From positions 1 to 11,492 of the forward strand of contig JALUEN010000142.1 of NCBI GenBank assembly GCA_027052755.1: 11,492 nucleotides of DNA. The letters are read 5' to 3'. The notes under the pieces were generated by a model. That model was not told the origin of the DNA, ran no database searches, and was given only the letters and a program-made list of their open reading frames with translations. Below are positions 1-6,036 of this stretch, one piece after another; positions within the stretch are counted from its first letter, which is position 1, and each line of letters starts with the position of its first letter. A program made the position numbers and the translations under genes. The stretch comes from a bacterium. Its GTDB lineage: Bacteria > DRYD01 > JALUEN01.

Positions 1-753
1 TTAGATAAGCCTGAGATCTTATCTGTTAAAGATCTCAGCGCCTCGCTAAATGGAAATGAGATACTCCGAAGGATTAACTTTTCCCTTAAGGAGGGTGAGG
101 TTTTAGCCCTGTTTGGTCCAAACGGTGTTGGGAAGTCAACCCTCTTGAGAGTTCTCATGGGGATAGGACCCTATGAGGTAGGCGGTGAGGTTCTCTTTAA
201 GGGAAGGGATTTGCTCCAGCTACCTCCTTTTGAGAGGGCTAAGTTAGGTTTAGGCTTAGCCTTCCAGGGACTACCTAAGTTTAAAGGACTTAGGTTGATA
301 ACTGTGGCTGAGGAGATAGCTAGGAGGTTCAACCAGCCTAAGGAGCGGATAAGGGAGTTGGCTAGTCAGCTAGGTATAGAGAACCTCCTGGAGCGTGAGG
401 TGGGTAGGGGGTTCTCTGGTGGACAGGTTAAGAGAGCAGAGCTGATGTTGACCTTGCTCCAGGACCCTGACCTGGCTATGATTGACGAACCTGATTCAGG
501 GGTGGACTTGGATGGTATAAAGGTTATCGGTAAGGTCCTGAATGATTTCCTCCAGAGAAATGAGCCTCAGCCTAAGAGAAAGAAGAGTGCTATAGTGATA
601 ACTCATAACGGCGCTATACTTGAGTGGCTTAAGGCTGATATGGGAATGGTCATCATCAACGGTGTCTCCTTATGCTATCAGAACCCAGTTTACATCTTGG
701 ATATGATCTCCTCTAAGGGGTATGAGGAGTGTTTAAGGTGTTTGAATAATTAG
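1..753 (+). CDS. sufC: Fe-S cluster assembly ATPase SufC (SMS-type SmsC), 5' partial
   Basis: ABC-family ATPase subunit of a SUF-type Fe-S cluster scaffold; it should bind the SufB-like protein encoded next and drive its rearrangement in the cytoplasm. The reading frame is open from base 1 with no start codon before the Walker A motif, so the first few codons lie outside the window; 250 residues are visible, near the usual SufC length. Counting from base 1, I see Walker A GPNGVGKST (39-47), Q-loop Gln89, signature FSGGQ (138-142), Walker B with Glu163 followed by the SufC-like D-loop PDSGVDLD, and the switch His202 in VITHNG. The 'DEPDSGVDLD' segment and the Lys-Arg-Ala-Glu after the signature favour SufC over a transport ATPase. 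An odd feature is a Cys-x-x-Cys at residues 244-247 plus Cys225. The next gene starts 20 nt downstream. Family call is firm; SMS subtype is inferred from gene content. Confidence 0.93.
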   Translation, partial: LDKPEILSVKDLSASLNGNEILRRINFSLKEGEVLALFGPNGVGKSTLLRVLMGIGPYEVGGEVLFKGRDLLQLPPFERAKLGLGLAFQGLPKFKGLRLITVAEEIARRFNQPKERIRELASQLGIENLLEREVGRGFSGGQVKRAELMLTLLQDPDLAMIDEPDSGVDLDGIKVIGKVLNDFLQRNEPQPKRKKSAIVITHNGAILEWLKADMGMVIINGVSLCYQNPVYILDMISSKGYEECLRCLNN

Positions 754-773
754 GATGACAGGGGGGAGGCTTT

Positions 774-1883
774 ATGAGTACGAGGTTGACGGATAATCTG
801 CCAGATGAGGTCTTGAAGGCTATAGAGGAAGTTGGTTTAGATAAATACGGTTTTGATAGCTCAAGCTACTACCTGAAGGATGAGACCGAGTTCCAGATAG
901 AGACCGCTAGGGAATCAGGGCTCATAGTAACCTCAATTAAGGAGGCTTACCGAAAAGGTTGGTTGGATAACTACTTGTATACCTTGGTGAAACCTTATGT
1001 CCCGCCTGAGAAGCTTCAGGGTGGGTTCTTCATAAGGGTACCTAAGGGTTTGAAGGTCTCTCAACCTCTAACCACCTGTTTTCTATTAACTAAAGATATG
1101 GAGCAGTACGTGGCTAACGTGATAGTGGTAGAGGAAGGCGCTTCGCTGGATCTGTTCGTAGGTTGCTCAAGGGTATCTTATAACATCAAGGGTGGAAAAC
1201 ACCTAGCTACTACCGAGGTCTTCGTTGGCAAGAACGCCTCATTCACCTACTCTATGATACACATGTGGGCGCCTGATACTGAGGTTTATCCTAGAACTGG
1301 TGCATTAGTGGAGGAGAACGGTAAGATAGCTTTCAACTACGCTTCTTTAAGGGAGATAAGGAACCTGGTATCTAACCCTAAGATCAAGCTTAAAGCAAAC
1401 GCTGAGGCTACAGTGAATAACCTCATATACCTGCCTAAAGGCGCAATTGATATGGGTGGAGTAGCTGAGCTCTTGGGAGAGGGAGCTAAGGCTAAGCTGA
1501 TCTCCAGGATGGTAGTCAAGGACGGACACGGTATAACTAGGGGACTTATTGTGGCGTCATCCCCGAAGGTAATAGGCCACATAGAGTGTGATGGTATGAT
1601 ACTTAGCGATAAGGGGAAGCTAACTACCCTGCCAGGCTTGGAGGCTAATTACTCTGATGTTCAGTTGACACATGAGGCTAGTATAGGCAAGGTATCTGAT
1701 GAGGAGTTAGAGTGGTTGGTGGCCAAGGGGTTCACTGAGGAAGAGGCTCTAGAATTGATCGTGAAGGGTTTCCTAGATCCTGCTAGCTTGGATATGCCTG
1801 AGTCTATAAAACTAGCCTTTAAGGAAGCGCTAGGTTTGAGCGATAAAGGATATGAGAAGCTGATGAGAGAAGGACTTCTCTAG
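774..1883 (+). CDS. sufB: Short SufB/SufD-family Fe-S scaffold protein (SmsB-like)
   Basis: Scaffold partner of the SufC ATPase; SufB/SufD proteins form a beta-helix dimer that holds the nascent Fe-S cluster. At 369 residues it is far shorter than SufB (about 480-500) and lacks the long N-terminal region. The beta-helix core spans about 90-290, followed by the diagnostic C-terminal block YSDVQLTHEASIGKVSDEEL (293-312) and a helical SufC-binding end (GFTEEEALELIVKGF). His300 matches the conserved His of the 'HEA/HGAT' motif. The position aligned by eye with E. coli SufB Cys405 is Ala291, so the classic SufB cysteine is absent; cysteines present are 102, 131 and 272. The start is ATG behind GGGGGGAGG. 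A single B-type scaffold with SufC and no SufS, SufU or second scaffold nearby fits the two-gene SMS arrangement. The product could equally be annotated SufD. Confidence 0.9.
   Translation: MSTRLTDNLPDEVLKAIEEVGLDKYGFDSSSYYLKDETEFQIETARESGLIVTSIKEAYRKGWLDNYLYTLVKPYVPPEKLQGGFFIRVPKGLKVSQPLTTCFLLTKDMEQYVANVIVVEEGASLDLFVGCSRVSYNIKGGKHLATTEVFVGKNASFTYSMIHMWAPDTEVYPRTGALVEENGKIAFNYASLREIRNLVSNPKIKLKANAEATVNNLIYLPKGAIDMGGVAELLGEGAKAKLISRMVVKDGHGITRGLIVASSPKVIGHIECDGMILSDKGKLTTLPGLEANYSDVQLTHEASIGKVSDEELEWLVAKGFTEEEALELIVKGFLDPASLDMPESIKLAFKEALGLSDKGYEKLMREGLL
1866..1881. repeat. Short inverted repeat at the end of sufB
   Basis: AGAGAAG and CTTCTCT are exact reverse complements separated by two bases, so RNA could form a six-pair stem with a GGAC loop just before the sufB stop codon. 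No T-run follows, so it does not look like an intrinsic terminator. It may be chance or a weak mRNA hairpin between sufB and era. Confidence 0.35.
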
Positions 1884-1942
1884 GAAGATGACTCTCCTAA
1901 GAGGTAACCTGAATGCCTGAGTAACTGGAGGAGGGATAAACA

Positions 1943-2857
1943 GTGGTATCTGATAATGGCGCGTCTGAGGGGAAGAGTTATAAGGCAGGGTTTGTAGCTA
2001 TAGTTGGGAGACCTAATGTGGGGAAATCAACGCTTCTCAACTACATCTTAGGGTACAAGCTGGCTATAGTAACCCCTAAACCTCAGACTACGAGAACGAA
2101 GATATTTGGTGTTAAGACCTTGGATAACGCTCAGTTGGTCTTCGTTGATACCCCTGGCTTCCATAAACCCGTTAACATCCTTGGCAAGAGGATGGTAGAT
2201 CACTCTAAGGAGGCCTCTGGTGAAGCTGATGTGATACTGATGCTAGTTGATGCCTCTGAACCCCTTAAGTCTGAGGATTATGAGCTCCTAGATTATATCT
2301 CTAACTTTAAAGCTCCTAAGATACTTGCCCTAAACAAGGTAGATAAGGTTAAGGATAAGCGGGAGCTTCTCCCTAGAATGGAGGAGATAATATCTACTGG
2401 GCTCTTTGCTGAGGTTATCCCCATCTCAGCTGTCAAGGGAGATAACGTGGATAAGCTCCTTGAGGTGCTAATAAAATACCTGCCAGAATCTCAGGGGCCT
2501 CTCTTTCCTGATGAGGATACACCTCTACTGAGTCAGCAGTTTTACATCAGCGAGATCATCAGGGAGAAGATCATGAGGTTAACCCACCAGGAAGTACCCT
2601 ACAAGACAGCTGTTCACGTGGAGTCAATTGAGGATAAGGGAAACTTGATCGTGGTAAGAGCTACTATATACGTTGAGAAGCCTGGACAGAAGGCTATAAT
2701 GATAGGAAAAGGTGGAGCTATGATAAAGAAGATCGGAACTTACGCTAGAGAGGAGCTGGAGCTGGTTTTCGGTAAGAAGGTTCACCTGGAGCTCTGGGTT
2801 AAGGTAAAGCCCAAGTGGACAGCTCAGGAGGACTTCTTGAAGGCAATAGGTTACTAA
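1943..2857 (+). CDS. era: GTPase Era
   Basis: Essential ribosome-assembly GTPase that binds the 3' end of 16S rRNA during 30S maturation. The 304-residue product has the usual length and layout: G1 GRPNVGKS (22-29), the Era-type switch PQTTRTKI (47-54), G3 DTPGFHKP (69-76), G4 NKVD (131-134), G5 SAVK (162-165), then a C-terminal KH RNA-binding domain with its GKGG loop (255-258). 'DTPGFHKP' and 'EKPGQKAIMIGKGG' are hallmarks that separate Era from Der and other TRAFAC GTPases. The start is GTG at 1943, chosen because GGAGGAGGG (1927-1935) sits seven bases upstream and Era N-termini normally begin 10-25 residues before G1. It lies 59 nt after the sufB-like gene and 25 nt before the nicotinate phosphoribosyltransferase. 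Co-transcription with the Fe-S pair is plausible but inferred only from spacing. Confidence 0.97.
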   Translation: MVSDNGASEGKSYKAGFVAIVGRPNVGKSTLLNYILGYKLAIVTPKPQTTRTKIFGVKTLDNAQLVFVDTPGFHKPVNILGKRMVDHSKEASGEADVILMLVDASEPLKSEDYELLDYISNFKAPKILALNKVDKVKDKRELLPRMEEIISTGLFAEVIPISAVKGDNVDKLLEVLIKYLPESQGPLFPDEDTPLLSQQFYISEIIREKIMRLTHQEVPYKTAVHVESIEDKGNLIVVRATIYVEKPGQKAIMIGKGGAMIKKIGTYAREELELVFGKKVHLELWVKVKPKWTAQEDFLKAIGY

Positions 2858-2870
2858 GCTTGCTTTAGAT

Positions 2871-2878
2871 GAGGTGAT
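2871..2878 (+). promoter_or_regulatory. Ribosome binding site that sets the pncB start
   Basis: GAGGTGAT ends four bases before ATG at 2883. It contains an in-frame GTG (2874) that would otherwise give a start nine bases earlier with no ribosome binding site of its own. The downstream ATG is therefore preferred. Confidence 0.7.
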
Positions 2879-2882
2879 AGTT

Positions 2883-3944
2883 ATGAAGGGCTTAGAAAGC
2901 GAAGCTCTTAAGAAGCTTAGCTATGAAGAGGTTAAGGATTTAAAGCTATCATCTCCTAGGTTATTCTCGGCAACACATGATGAGATCTTAAGGGGAGTAA
3001 CCAGCGATATATACTTTCTACGAACCGAGTACCTGCTTAGGAAGAGCGGATACGCCGACGTTGAGGTAGTAGCTGAGATATTTGCTAGGGAAGGAGGAGT
3101 TATGGCAGGTACTCAAGAGGTTATCAACTTAGCTCGGATGTTGAACCTACCCGTTAAGATAGAGGCTATACCTGAAGGAGAGCGGTTTGAGGCAAAGGAA
3201 GTGGTAATGAGAATTCATGGTAGGTACGTTGATTTCGCTATATATGAGACCCCCATCTTAGGAATACTAGCTTCCTCCAGCGCTTGGGCTACAGCCGCTA
3301 GGGAGTGCAGAGAGGCTGCAGGTGATAAGCTCCTACTGGTGTTCGGCGCTAGACACCTTCACCCAGCTGTGGCGCCCGTGATGGAGAGGTCTGCGATAAT
3401 TGGTGGTGTTGATGGGGCTAGCTGTGTTTTAGGAGCTCTGCTAGCTGGGAAGGCACCTACCGGTACTATGCCACATGCTTTCGTTATAGTTATAGGCGAT
3501 ACTGTGAGGGCTGCGAGGATATATGATGAGTTGTTAGATGACTCAGTTCCTAGAATTATACTTGTTGATACCTTTAAGGACGAGGTGGAGGAGACCCTAA
3601 GAGTAGCATCTGAGTTCAAGGAGAGGTTAATGGGGATTAGATTGGATACACCCTCAGAGCGTGGCAGGGTAACACCTGAGCTGGTCAGGGAGGTAAGGGC
3701 TTGGCTAGACCTGAAGGGATACAGGTGGGTGAAGATCTTTGTCTCAGGAGGATTAAACCCTGAGAGGATAAGGATTCTAAGCGAAGCTGGAGCTGATGGT
3801 TTTGGCGTAGGGGCTTATATATCTAACAGGCCTCCGATAGAGATGACCATGGACTTAAAGGAGGTTAACGGGAAACCGATAGCTAAACGTGGTAGGCTAC
3901 CTGGACTGACCACTAACCCTAAGCTTAAGTTGGTTTACCCATAA
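2883..3944 (+). CDS. pncB: Nicotinate phosphoribosyltransferase, archaeal-like short type
   Basis: Converts nicotinate and PRPP to nicotinate mononucleotide in the Preiss-Handler NAD salvage pathway (cytoplasm). The product is 353 residues from the ATG chosen here, shorter than the 400-490 residues of most bacterial PncB and close to the archaeal-like form. Family landmarks: TSDIYFLRT (40-48), FGARHLHPAVAP (154-165), GTMPHAF (194-200), RLDTPSERG (253-261), a phosphate-binding segment VSGGLNPERI (287-296), and GVGAYIS (308-314). The His pair in 'RHLHP' and the RLD motif are typical of the NAPRTase/QPRTase type II fold. A close relative, quinolinate phosphoribosyltransferase, is unlikely because NadC lacks the N-terminal TSDIY..T region. 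A longer reading frame starts at GTG 2874, but that codon lies inside the ribosome binding site. It sits between era and the Cys-rich gene on the same strand. Confidence 0.88.
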   Translation: MKGLESEALKKLSYEEVKDLKLSSPRLFSATHDEILRGVTSDIYFLRTEYLLRKSGYADVEVVAEIFAREGGVMAGTQEVINLARMLNLPVKIEAIPEGERFEAKEVVMRIHGRYVDFAIYETPILGILASSSAWATAARECREAAGDKLLLVFGARHLHPAVAPVMERSAIIGGVDGASCVLGALLAGKAPTGTMPHAFVIVIGDTVRAARIYDELLDDSVPRIILVDTFKDEVEETLRVASEFKERLMGIRLDTPSERGRVTPELVREVRAWLDLKGYRWVKIFVSGGLNPERIRILSEAGADGFGVGAYISNRPPIEMTMDLKEVNGKPIAKRGRLPGLTTNPKLKLVYP

Positions 3945-3990
3945 CAACTTGAGGAGAGGGTTTCAGTTACTAGCTGGAAAATAAATCTTG

Positions 3991-3998
3991 AGGAGGTG
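3991..3998 (+). promoter_or_regulatory. Orphan consensus Shine-Dalgarno sequence
   Basis: AGGAGGTG matches the 3' end of 16S rRNA over all eight bases, yet no ATG, GTG or TTG start lies 5-10 bases downstream. The only codon at the right distance is CTG 4001, which would open a 23-codon frame ending at 4072, overlapping the start of the Cys-rich gene in another frame. The Cys-rich gene has its own site (about 4015-4022) near ATG 4029. The sequence itself is certain; a role is not. Confidence 0.4.
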
Positions 3999-4028
3999 TA
4001 CTGGAAATCGTTTTAAGGGGGGAAATCT

Positions 4029-4388
4029 ATGGACTTTTTTCGCAAGGCCTTCAAGAAGAAGAAGGTTCCTAAAGGTAAAGACTGCCCTTATTCCAGGAAG
4101 GCGATGAAACCTAAGGGCGATAGAGTTCTGTCCGTTTGGATGTGTACCGCTTACATCCCTAACTTTGAGTTATCTCCGGATTTTAAAGAGTGCGAGAAGT
4201 GTACCGTTTATGAGACGATATTATCTAACCCTGGTGTGTGTAAGTACTTTACCCCATTAGATTTCAAGGGACCAGGGGGAACCACTAGGTATTACTGTAA
4301 GCTCTTAAAGAGGAAGGACATAAAGCTGGAGACCTGTACGCCTAGGTTCTGTAAGTACTACGAGCAGAGGCCTAGGGGAGCCCTCTAG
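4029..4388 (+). CDS. Small eight-cysteine protein, probable metal or Fe-S binding
   Basis: I do not recognise the family. The 119-residue product starts with a very basic segment (FRKAFKKKKVPKGK) and has eight cysteines at 19, 39, 55, 58, 71, 90, 103 and 108. They fall into two sets of four with similar spacing: C-x19-C-x15-C-x2-C and C-x18-C-x12-C-x4-C. Each set begins with C-[PK]-Y and ends with a Cys pair beside Thr-Val-Tyr or Lys-Tyr-Tyr, which suggests a duplicated four-Cys metal site (zinc or Fe-S). There is no signal peptide or membrane helix, so it is probably cytoplasmic, and the basic N-terminus could contact nucleic acid or a partner. The start is ATG behind AAGGGGGGAA. It follows pncB by 84 nt and is the last gene of the left block, whose first genes build Fe-S clusters. 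Its stop codon shares CTAG with the convergent gene. Confidence 0.85.
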   Translation: MDFFRKAFKKKKVPKGKDCPYSRKAMKPKGDRVLSVWMCTAYIPNFELSPDFKECEKCTVYETILSNPGVCKYFTPLDFKGPGGTTRYYCKLLKRKDIKLETCTPRFCKYYEQRPRGAL

Positions 4389-4807
4389 TTTTCCTCAGAC
4401 TCGTTTAAGCTTAAGGTCTGAAGACATCTCAGGAAAGCCTCTGACCAGAGCTCACCTGCGAAGAGTATCTCCTTTTTGGATTCCTCCGCTTTAGCTACCA
4501 GCTCTAAGATCAACTTCTCATAGGTGTCATCCCTACTTAGAAGTACTAGATTACCCAGGTATATGATAAGCCCTCTCTTCCCTTTATCAGTTAAGTTAGC
4601 TCTCAGCTCATTTAAGATATCTCTCAGGTCGCTCATTGACCACGGCTTTACTAGGTGATAGCCTATACCATCTGCGAACTCCTCTAGCTCCCTTAAGGAT
4701 CTAAGGGATAACCTCCAGGTCAAACCTTCTTTAAGGGCTTGAGTGAAGGGGAGATCACCGTTAGCTATCAACACGAGACGGGAGGAACCTTTATCTAAGT
4801 TAACCAA
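4385..4807 (-). CDS. Hypothetical alpha/beta protein, possibly a degenerate RecA/KaiC-like domain
   Basis: Unrecognised 140-residue protein. Hydrophobic strands RLVLIANG (10-17), RGLIIYLGNLVLL (78-90) and EILFAGEL (113-120) alternate with charged amphipathic helices, giving an alpha/beta pattern. The order 'strand, long helix, strand ending in Gly-Glu' recalls the second half of KaiC/RecA-like ATPases, but there is no Walker A motif and no clear Walker B acid, so an ATPase function is not supported. No signal peptide or membrane helix is seen. Start choice: the longest frame begins at GTG 4828 without a ribosome binding site, whereas TTG 4807 lies four bases after AAGGTGAT (4812-4819, minus strand), the same sequence used by pncB and lepB. 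It converges with the Cys-rich gene, overlapping by four bases, and diverges from the DUF2905 gene with an 89-nt gap. Confidence 0.75.
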   Translation of the reverse strand: MVNLDKGSSRLVLIANGDLPFTQALKEGLTWRLSLRSLRELEEFADGIGYHLVKPWSMSDLRDILNELRANLTDKGKRGLIIYLGNLVLLSRDDTYEKLILELVAKAEESKKEILFAGELWSEAFLRCLQTLSLNESEEN

Positions 4808-4896
4808 GTTTATCACCTTTCTGATCACTTGAGGGAAATACGTTCTAGGGTAGAAATTCTCAGTGAGACCTCTTATTTCCTAGGAGGGGTTATAAA

Positions 4897-5130
4897 TTGG
4901 ATTACTTAGGAAGAGGTTTGATTCTAATAGGGATTATATCTATAACCCTTGGAGTTCTGCTCCTCATCCTCTCTAGAATACCGTTTGGATCTATACCGGG
5001 AGATATCATCATCAAGAGGGAGAACTTCACGCTGATCGTACCGATAGGTACCTCACTGATCCTCTCACTCCTACTTAGCGTCTTCCTGAGCTTGATTCTA
5101 AACCTCTTTTTGAGGGGTGGTGGACATTAA
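4897..5130 (+). CDS. DUF2905 family small membrane protein
   Basis: A 77-residue integral membrane protein of unknown function. Two hydrophobic helices (about 7-26 and 45-73) flank the family hallmark, a short polar turn 'IPGDIIIKRENFT' (33-45) beginning Pro-Gly-Asp-Ile. This Pro-Gly-Asp turn between two helices, at this length, is the classic DUF2905 layout seen across Firmicutes, Thermotogae and other bacteria. The start is TTG, supported by AGGAGGGG (4883-4890) six bases upstream. It overlaps the following gene by 14 nt, so the two are probably translated together. The function of the family is not known; in other genomes it is often near ruvB or queA, neither of which is present here. Confidence 0.9.
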   Translation: MDYLGRGLILIGIISITLGVLLLILSRIPFGSIPGDIIIKRENFTLIVPIGTSLILSLLLSVFLSLILNLFLRGGGH

Positions 5131-5443
5131 GACTGATTCTAAGAGAAACTTAGCTTTAGAGAGGGTTAAGGAGAGGATCAGGTGGCGCCTCAGATTAAAG
5201 CTCTTGAGGGCTATCCTCTTTGTAGTGATATTAGTGGGGCTGTTCATATCCTGGGATAAACCCAGTGAGTGGACGAGGATAGTGGTTTTCGCCTCAGCGA
5301 TAGCTTACTGGAGTTTAGGGATCATATCCTCAAAGGATAAATGGGAGAGATATCTATATAAAATTGGAGTAGGGGTTAGCTTGCTCTTAATGACGTTTGA
5401 GGTATTCACTTTCCTGCTATCCCTTTGGAGATCCAGTATGTAG
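5117..5443 (+). CDS. Hypothetical three-helix membrane protein
   Basis: Unrecognised 108-residue protein. A basic N-terminus of about 28 residues (KRNLALERVKERIRWRLRLKLLR) is followed by three hydrophobic segments at about 31-46, 52-71 and 82-104. By the positive-inside rule the N-terminus should be cytoplasmic. The start is uncertain: GTG 5117 and GTG 5120 are adjacent and both lie against GAGGGG (5112-5116). The gene begins inside the end of the DUF2905 gene (14-nt overlap), which points to translational coupling and perhaps a shared membrane role. Its last 27 bases overlap the end of the convergent BsuPI-domain gene on the minus strand. The opposite-strand overlap is read in a different frame and both products keep credible ends. 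Confidence 0.75.
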   Translation: MVDIKTDSKRNLALERVKERIRWRLRLKLLRAILFVVILVGLFISWDKPSEWTRIVVFASAIAYWSLGIISSKDKWERYLYKIGVGVSLLLMTFEVFTFLLSLWRSSM

Positions 5444-6022
5444 GGTAATGCTCTTTCCTTTGAGGAAGTAAAGCTTGACTAGGAATATGTAATCCCCAGG
5501 TGGTGCGAGTTTCCCGTTAGGTAGCCTTTGATCCCATTCCTCAGAGAACCTTATCACCTGATTGGGTTGGATAACTAGCTTCTTAGGGGTTTTCTTGTAT
5601 ATCTTGCCAAAGCTTGACCTCCAGACATCTATGTAGAGGTTAAACAGCCCTAGGTGATAGATTCTCTTAACTATGAACTCGTACATCTTCTCTGATTCGA
5701 AGTATAGAGCTACCTGTTTGGGGCTCTTGTTGACTATAACCAGGGTCATCTTTATGGGTTCCCCTCTATAGGCTTCTTTCTTAGAGACGAAGAACTTGAA
5801 CTCTAGTTCAGGGGTGGAAACCTGCTCTACAGGGTTAAGGAACTGAGCGTTTATGAAGTTGAAAACTACTGCGGCTACTATATAAGCTCCTAAAAGTAAT
5901 ATTAAAGCTAATAGAAACGGGTTTAGCTTCCTCCTCTCTGTTTCGGGGTATATGTTATAGGTGTACTCCTCATCCTTAGTTTCTCCAGTAACTATTTTCA
6001 CCAGTTTCTTGTACTTGACCAT
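5417..6022 (-). CDS. Membrane-anchored BsuPI-domain protein
   Basis: A 201-residue protein with a Lys-rich cytoplasmic tail (1-34), one transmembrane helix (about 35-58, NPFLLALILLLGAYIVAAVV) and an external beta-rich domain (about 70-195). The domain matches the BsuPI family (named for the Bacillus intracellular proteinase inhibitor): EAYRGEPIKMTLVIVNKSP (83-101), ALYFES, then FSEEWDQRLPNGKLAPPGDY (159-178), whose 'EWDQ...G...PPGxY' is the family signature. In other genomes such domains occur in secreted or envelope proteins; protease inhibition here is not shown. The start at ATG 6022 is preferred over GTG 6031 because AAGGAGTGA lies five bases before the ATG and itself contains that GTG. 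It follows dnaA by 12 nt, and the dnaA stop sits inside its ribosome binding site, implying coupled translation. Confidence 0.85.
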   Translation of the reverse strand: MVKYKKLVKIVTGETKDEEYTYNIYPETERRKLNPFLLALILLLGAYIVAAVVFNFINAQFLNPVEQVSTPELEFKFFVSKKEAYRGEPIKMTLVIVNKSPKQVALYFESEKMYEFIVKRIYHLGLFNLYIDVWRSSFGKIYKKTPKKLVIQPNQVIRFSEEWDQRLPNGKLAPPGDYIFLVKLYFLKGKSITLHTGSPKG

Positions 6023-6027
6023 AGACT

Positions 6028-6036
6028 TCACTCCTT
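6028..6036 (-). promoter_or_regulatory. Shine-Dalgarno of the BsuPI gene overlapping the dnaA stop
   Basis: On the minus strand the sequence reads GAG-TAA-GGAGTGA-AGTCT-ATG. The TAA (6037-6035) ends dnaA and its last two bases begin AAGGAGTGA, which is five bases from the BsuPI start. A ribosome terminating on dnaA would cover this site, so re-initiation is likely. Confidence 0.7.

Noticed and set aside
1..753. Transporter ATPase rather than SufC
   Set aside because: The D-loop PDSGVDLD, the signature followed by KRAE, and the adjacent SufB-family gene all favour SufC; no permease is nearby.
1337..1582. Minus-strand open frames inside the sufB-like gene
   Set aside because: They are antisense to a well-supported scaffold gene, have no ribosome binding site and show Ser/Leu/Pro-rich shadow composition.
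4829..4856. Promoter for the DUF2905 gene (TTGAGG, 16 bases, TAGAAA)
   Set aside because: Both boxes deviate from consensus in two positions and it could easily be chance.
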